Source: Candidatus Gastranaerophilales bacterium
GTDB lineage: Bacteria; Cyanobacteriota; Vampirovibrionia; Gastranaerophilales; CAJFVJ01
Assembly (NCBI GenBank): GCA_028694275.1
Contig: JAQUTS010000081.1
Span: 1-7,874, forward strand
Length of the DNA stretch: 7,874 bases
Direction: 5' to 3'
Shown one piece after another: positions 4,919 through 7,874 of this stretch. Made by a program: the position numbers and the translations under genes. How positions within the stretch are numbered: the first letter of the stretch is position 1; every line of letters begins with the position of its first letter. The notes under the pieces were generated by a model, which saw only the letters and a list, made by a program, of their open reading frames with translations, searched no databases and had not been told where the DNA came from.

Positions 4919-6181
4919 TTACGCCTCATATTTTTTGAATATTAATGAAGCATTATGCCCACCAAATCCAAATGAATTTGACATAGCAACTTTTACTTCG
5001 TCCAATACTCTTGGTTTGTTAGGAACAAAGTCCAAAGCAGGAATTTTTTCATCTCTCTCTACAAAGTTAATTGTAGGAGGGACAATCCCTGTATCAATGG
5101 CTTTAATAGAAGCTATAGCTTCCAAGCCGCCTGATGCACCCAAAGAGTGACCTATCATACTTTTAGTAGAACTTACCAAAAGACCGTTATAGGCATGCTC
5201 TCCAAATACTCTTTCGATTGCCAAAGACTCAGCAATATCACCAAGACCTGTGCTTGTACCGTGAGCGTTGATGTATGTCACCTCAGAAGGCTCCATTTGT
5301 GCATCTTTTAGTGCTACAGCCATTGCACGGCCTGCGCCATCACCATCACAACAAGGAGCAACCATATCATTCGCGTCAGCTGTTGCACCGTAGCCAACAA
5401 TTTCTGCATAAATTTTGGCACCGCGTGCTTTAGCATGTTCAAGTTCTTCAAGAATCAAGATTCCTGCACCTTCTGCCATAACAAATCCGTCTCTGTCTTT
5501 ATCAAAAGGACGAGAAGCATGTTCAGGATCATCATTTCTGCTTGAAAGTGTTCTTGCGCTGGTAAAACCGCTCATACCCAATTGAGCAACTGCGGCTTCT
5601 GATCCACCAGAGATAACAACATCGGCATCGCCGTACTGAATAGCACGGAAAGCATCCCCGATTGAGTGTGCAGCTGTTGCACAAGCAGAAACAACCGCTT
5701 TGTTAACACCTTTTGCATTATATTTGATAGAAATCAAACCTGCAGCCATATCAACTATCATCATAGGAACTGTAAAAGGACTACATTTCGCAGGACCTTT
5801 TGCCAAAATAGAAGCAACATTATTTTCAATTGTTGTCATACCGCCTGCTGCAGAGCCTACGATTACGCCTAGTCTTTCGTGGTCAATTTCTGCAACATCA
5901 AGACCTGCGTCTTTGTAAGCCTCTCCTGCAGCAATAACTGCATATTGAGAGAATCTATCCATACGTTTAGCTTCTTTTTTGTCCAAATACTCTTCAGGAT
6001 TAAAATTTGGAACTTCGCCTGCTATACGTACCGGATATTTTTCAATATTTTCAAGAGTTGATATTGTTCTAATACCGTTCTTTCCTGTACTTAATCCTTC
6101 CCATAAAAGGTCTGTTCCGATACCATAAGGAGATATAGCCCCCATGCCGGTAACAACGACCCTTCTTGAATTATTTTTCAT
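4919..6181 (-). CDS. fabF: Beta-ketoacyl-ACP synthase II
   Basis: FabF condenses malonyl-ACP with acyl-ACP, the chain-extending step of type II fatty-acid synthesis in the cytosol. The 420 residues are close to the usual length of about 412. The thiolase fold is complete. The start VVVTGMGAISPYG is at residues 8-20. The nucleophile Cys167 is in VVSACATAAHSIGDA, and His307 is in INAHGTSTGLGD. Lys340 and His345 are in SSTKSMIGHSLGASGG, and the Gly-rich loop SNSFGFGGHN is at 401-410. The Cys-His-His triad marks a condensing KAS I/II enzyme; length and neighbours favour FabF over FabB. HGTSTG replaces the more common HGTSTP, a minor variation away from the triad. AAGGGAAG precedes the ATG at normal spacing. 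It follows acpP after 104 bases containing a long hairpin. No terminator is seen between fabF and tRNA-Asn. Confidence 0.97.
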   Translation of the reverse strand: MKNNSRRVVVTGMGAISPYGIGTDLLWEGLSTGKNGIRTISTLENIEKYPVRIAGEVPNFNPEEYLDKKEAKRMDRFSQYAVIAAGEAYKDAGLDVAEIDHERLGVIVGSAAGGMTTIENNVASILAKGPAKCSPFTVPMMIVDMAAGLISIKYNAKGVNKAVVSACATAAHSIGDAFRAIQYGDADVVISGGSEAAVAQLGMSGFTSARTLSSRNDDPEHASRPFDKDRDGFVMAEGAGILILEELEHAKARGAKIYAEIVGYGATADANDMVAPCCDGDGAGRAMAVALKDAQMEPSEVTYINAHGTSTGLGDIAESLAIERVFGEHAYNGLLVSSTKSMIGHSLGASGGLEAIASIKAIDTGIVPPTINFVERDEKIPALDFVPNKPRVLDEVKVAMSNSFGFGGHNASLIFKKYEA

Positions 6182-6221
6182 AATCTTCCCTTTATAGAAT
6201 TGTTCGGTCTAGTTCGCAATT

Positions 6222-6246
6222 TACCGAAAGCTTAGAGCTTTCGGTA
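6222..6246 (-). other. Perfect 11-bp hairpin between acpP and fabF
   Basis: TACCGAAAGCT (6222-6232) and AGCTTTCGGTA (6236-6246) form an 11-bp perfect stem around a 3-base loop. On the transcribed minus strand no T-run follows, so it is not a classic terminator. It lies 39 bases after the acpP stop and 40 bases before the fabF start. A role in stabilising the acpP message, processing, or partial termination is inferred from its position. Confidence 0.6.
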
Positions 6247-6285
6247 TTATTGCTTGCTTTTTAAAGACTGCTATCTTTTGTAAAA

Positions 6286-6519
6286 TTAGCTGTGAGCTTC
6301 GATATAAGTTACGGCATCTTTTACTGTTGTAATTTTTTCAGCTTCTTCATCAGGAATTTCGACACCGAATTCCTCTTCAAAAGCCATTACCAATTCAACT
6401 GTATCCAAAGAATCAGCACCTAGATCAGCTGTAAAAGAAGCGTTTTCTGTAACTTGTTCAGCATCAACGCTCAATTGTTCTACAACAACTTTTTTTACTC
6501 TTTCTAATACATCACTCAT
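6286..6519 (-). CDS. acpP: Acyl carrier protein
   Basis: AcpP carries all acyl intermediates of fatty-acid synthesis on a 4'-phosphopantetheine arm. The 77 residues match the normal length and the protein is strongly acidic. Ser37 in the motif GADSLDTVELVMAFEEEF (34-51) is the attachment site. EIPDEEAEKITTVKDAVTYI (54-73) is the classic helix III-IV region. GAGGT (6528-6532) lies eight bases before the ATG. It is set between fabG (100 bases upstream) and fabF (104 bases downstream), the standard gene order. The long gaps on both sides, with promoter candidates before it and a hairpin after it, fit the much higher amount of ACP that cells need. Confidence 0.98.
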   Translation of the reverse strand: MSDVLERVKKVVVEQLSVDAEQVTENASFTADLGADSLDTVELVMAFEEEFGVEIPDEEAEKITTVKDAVTYIEAHS

Positions 6520-6560
6520 TTTAATTTACCTCGTAATTAACTTCTAACTAAATTTTTTGC

Positions 6561-6599
6561 TTATTACTTATTTTTATCCTAAAAACAAGCTAAAGGCAA
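6561..6599 (-). promoter_or_regulatory. Candidate promoters of acpP
   Basis: Two overlapping minus-strand matches lie in the fabG-acpP gap. TTGCCT (6594-6599) is followed by 17 bases and TAAAAA (6571-6576). TTGTTT (6583-6588) is followed by 16 bases and TAATAA (6561-6566). Neither is strong, and the region is AT-rich. An internal promoter before acpP would be reasonable biologically, but the sequence alone does not prove it. Confidence 0.3.
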
Positions 6600-6609
6600 G
6601 TATCTTAAT

Positions 6610-6629
6610 ACGATTTCGATTAAATCGTC
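6610..6629 (-). other. Small hairpin over the fabG stop codon
   Basis: ACGATTT (6610-6616) and AAATCGT (6623-6629) form a 7-bp stem with a 6-base loop, and the fabG stop codon (6620-6622) lies in the loop. No T-run follows on the minus strand, so it is not a standard terminator. It may protect or pause the message, or be chance. Confidence 0.35.
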
Positions 6630-7345
6630 AAACCGCCATCCACACTAATCACTTGCGACGTAATATATTTACCGTCTTCTGCCAAGAATCTGACAGTTTT
6701 TGCTATATCATCGACTTCGCCAAGTCTTTTCAATGGAATATTTTCAGCGATTTTGTCTTTATCAAGATCATGCGTCATATCTGTTGCGATAAACCCTGGT
6801 GCCACAGCATTTACTGTGATTCCGCGAGAAGCAACTTCTTTTGCAAGAGCCTTTGTAAACCCGATTACGCCCGCTTTTGCCGATGAATAATTTGTTTGGC
6901 CTGCGTTTCCGTAAACCCCGCAAATACTTGCCATATTAATAATAGCACCTGAGCGTTGTTTCATCATCGCTTTAACCACAGGTTTTGTCACGTAGAAAAC
7001 ACTGTTTAAGTTTGTATTTATAACAGCTTCCCATGCCGCATCATCCATTCTGATAATCAAATTATCACGGGTAATGCCAGCATTATTTACCAAAACATCA
7101 ATTCTTCCGAATTCTTCCAAAATAGCTGCAATACCTTGAGCTACTTCATCTTTGTCAGAAACATCAAATTTAACGGCTTTTGCATTAACGCCTTTGGCTT
7201 TGATTTCTTCAACAACAGCCAAAGCAGGAGCTTCTGAGCTCACATAGTTAATAACGACATCATACCCTGCATCAGCAAGTTCTAATGCACAAGCTTTACC
7301 TATACCGCGAGATGCGCCTGTAACCAGTGCAACTTTCTTTTCCAT
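6620..7345 (-). CDS. fabG: 3-oxoacyl-ACP reductase
   Basis: FabG reduces beta-ketoacyl-ACP to beta-hydroxyacyl-ACP with NADPH, in the cytosol. The 241 residues match the family (about 244). It is a classical short-chain dehydrogenase. The cofactor loop TGASRGIG is at 9-16 and the DV adenine-ring motif at 61-62. NNAG is at 87-90. The catalytic tetrad is Asn112, Ser140, Tyr153 and Lys157 in NYSSAKAG. The closing SQVISVDGG is at 229-237. The text around the active site (GVYGNAGQTNYSSAKAGVIG) is typical of FabG rather than other reductases. The ATG is preceded by AGGGGG, which directly follows the fabD stop codon; the 11-base gap suggests coupled expression. It is second in the visible fabD-fabG-acpP-fabF run. 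Confidence 0.97.
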   Translation of the reverse strand: MEKKVALVTGASRGIGKACALELADAGYDVVINYVSSEAPALAVVEEIKAKGVNAKAVKFDVSDKDEVAQGIAAILEEFGRIDVLVNNAGITRDNLIIRMDDAAWEAVINTNLNSVFYVTKPVVKAMMKQRSGAIINMASICGVYGNAGQTNYSSAKAGVIGFTKALAKEVASRGITVNAVAPGFIATDMTHDLDKDKIAENIPLKRLGEVDDIAKTVRFLAEDGKYITSQVISVDGGLTI

Positions 7346-7350
7346 TTTAT

Positions 7351-7359
7351 GCCCCCTTA
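7351..7359 (-). promoter_or_regulatory. fabG ribosome binding site abutting the fabD stop
   Basis: On the minus strand the fabD stop TAA (7357-7359) runs straight into GGGGGC (7351-7356), giving AAGGGGGC six bases before the fabG ATG region. Ribosomes finishing fabD would unload on the fabG start, a common form of translational coupling. Confidence 0.7.
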
Positions 7360-7874
7360 TGCTTCTTGTAATGACTCTACAAAAGCATCAATGCTTTTTA
7401 GGTCTGTAATATTAGTAACTTTAATTGAAGGTGCGATTTTTTTGATAAGGCCTGCAAGAACTTTTCCCGGCCCTATTTCAAAAATTGTATCAACACCTTG
7501 TGATTCAAGATATTGTACAGTCTGCGTCCAGTAGACTGATGAATAAATCTGCTCAGGCATTTTTGCCTTAAAATCAGATGCAGAAGTTGTTTCTTTTGCA
7601 TCAACATTTGTCACAACAGGAGTTTTGGCATCATTGATTGTGAGCTCTGAAACAAACTCTGCAAAAGCCAATCCTGCATCTTTCATCATCTCAGAGTGAA
7701 ATGCCCCTGAAACAGCAAGAGGAATGACTCTTTTCGCGCCTGCTTCTGATAATGAAGCTGCAGCTTTATCAATACCTTCTTGAGTGCCTGTAATTACAAT
7801 TTGCTCAGGTGTGTTGTAATTGGCAACATCAACATACGCATCAGATTTGACAGAATCTGTAATTTCTTTAACTT
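7357..7874 (-). CDS. fabD: Malonyl-CoA:ACP transacylase, C-terminal part
   Basis: FabD moves malonyl from CoA to ACP, supplying the extender for fatty-acid synthesis. The window holds the last 171 residues of an enzyme normally near 310; the frame stays open to the right edge, so the gene is cut by the window and not broken. Recognisable parts are DVANYNTPEQIVITG, VSGAFHSEMM with the catalytic His (codon 7696-7698), SSVYWTQTVQYL and FEIGPGKVLAGLIKK. The active-site Ser (GHSLGE region) would lie outside the window. ATG codons at 7684-7689 are internal and should not be taken as the start. The TAA stop is followed at once by the fabG ribosome binding site. Confidence 0.95.
   Translation of the reverse strand, partial: VKEITDSVKSDAYVDVANYNTPEQIVITGTQEGIDKAAASLSEAGAKRVIPLAVSGAFHSEMMKDAGLAFAEFVSELTINDAKTPVVTNVDAKETTSASDFKAKMPEQIYSSVYWTQTVQYLESQGVDTIFEIGPGKVLAGLIKKIAPSIKVTNITDLKSIDAFVESLQEA

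Overview
The window comes from an AT-rich bacterial chromosome with a two-membrane (diderm) envelope. This is inferred from an outer-membrane beta-barrel protein with a signal peptide, a bacterial type II fatty-acid synthesis operon, a Kup potassium transporter and bacterial-type promoters and terminators. AT content, gene style and tRNA flanks would fit an uncultured gut lineage such as Gastranaerophilales (Vampirovibrionia/Melainabacteria). That placement is a guess from general character; no marker gene in the window settles it.

Layout. Positions 2-505 (+) hold the end of a broken reading frame with two in-frame stops. It meets the convergent potassium transporter gene kup (502-2307, -) in a shared TTAA that encodes both stop codons. 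kup has its own promoter candidate inside a perfect dyad. Upstream of kup, behind a clear terminator, is a small exported protein rich in Cys, Lys and His (2427-2780, -). A 257-base intergenic stretch follows, with an outward promoter candidate and a minus-strand terminator. Then come a lone, unrecognised 101-residue protein on the plus strand (3038-3343) with a strong terminator, and a convergent outer-membrane porin-like gene (3413-4579, -).

Between the porin gene and tRNA-Asn lies a 107-base GC-rich, hairpin-rich island (54% GC against 19% in the adjacent 80 bases). It is bounded by an exact 13-bp direct repeat, and the repeat partly extends into the 3' end of the tRNA. This is the least explained part of the window. 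tRNA-Asn(GTT) (4800-4871, -) has a near-consensus promoter just after the fabF stop.

The right half is a minus-strand fatty-acid cluster in the order fabD (3' part only), fabG, acpP, fabF. FabD loads malonyl groups onto ACP, FabF condenses them with the growing chain, FabG reduces the beta-ketoacyl-ACP, and AcpP carries all intermediates. fabD and fabG are tightly linked (11-base gap carrying the fabG ribosome binding site). acpP sits between two roughly 100-base gaps that hold promoter candidates and a perfect 11-bp hairpin, as expected if ACP is made in excess over its neighbours.

No transposase, integrase, CRISPR array or complete mobile element is visible. I found no clear new multi-gene system. 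The best candidates for something undescribed are the tRNA-adjacent structured island, the Cys/His-rich exported protein, and the isolated 101-residue gene with its antisense arrangement.
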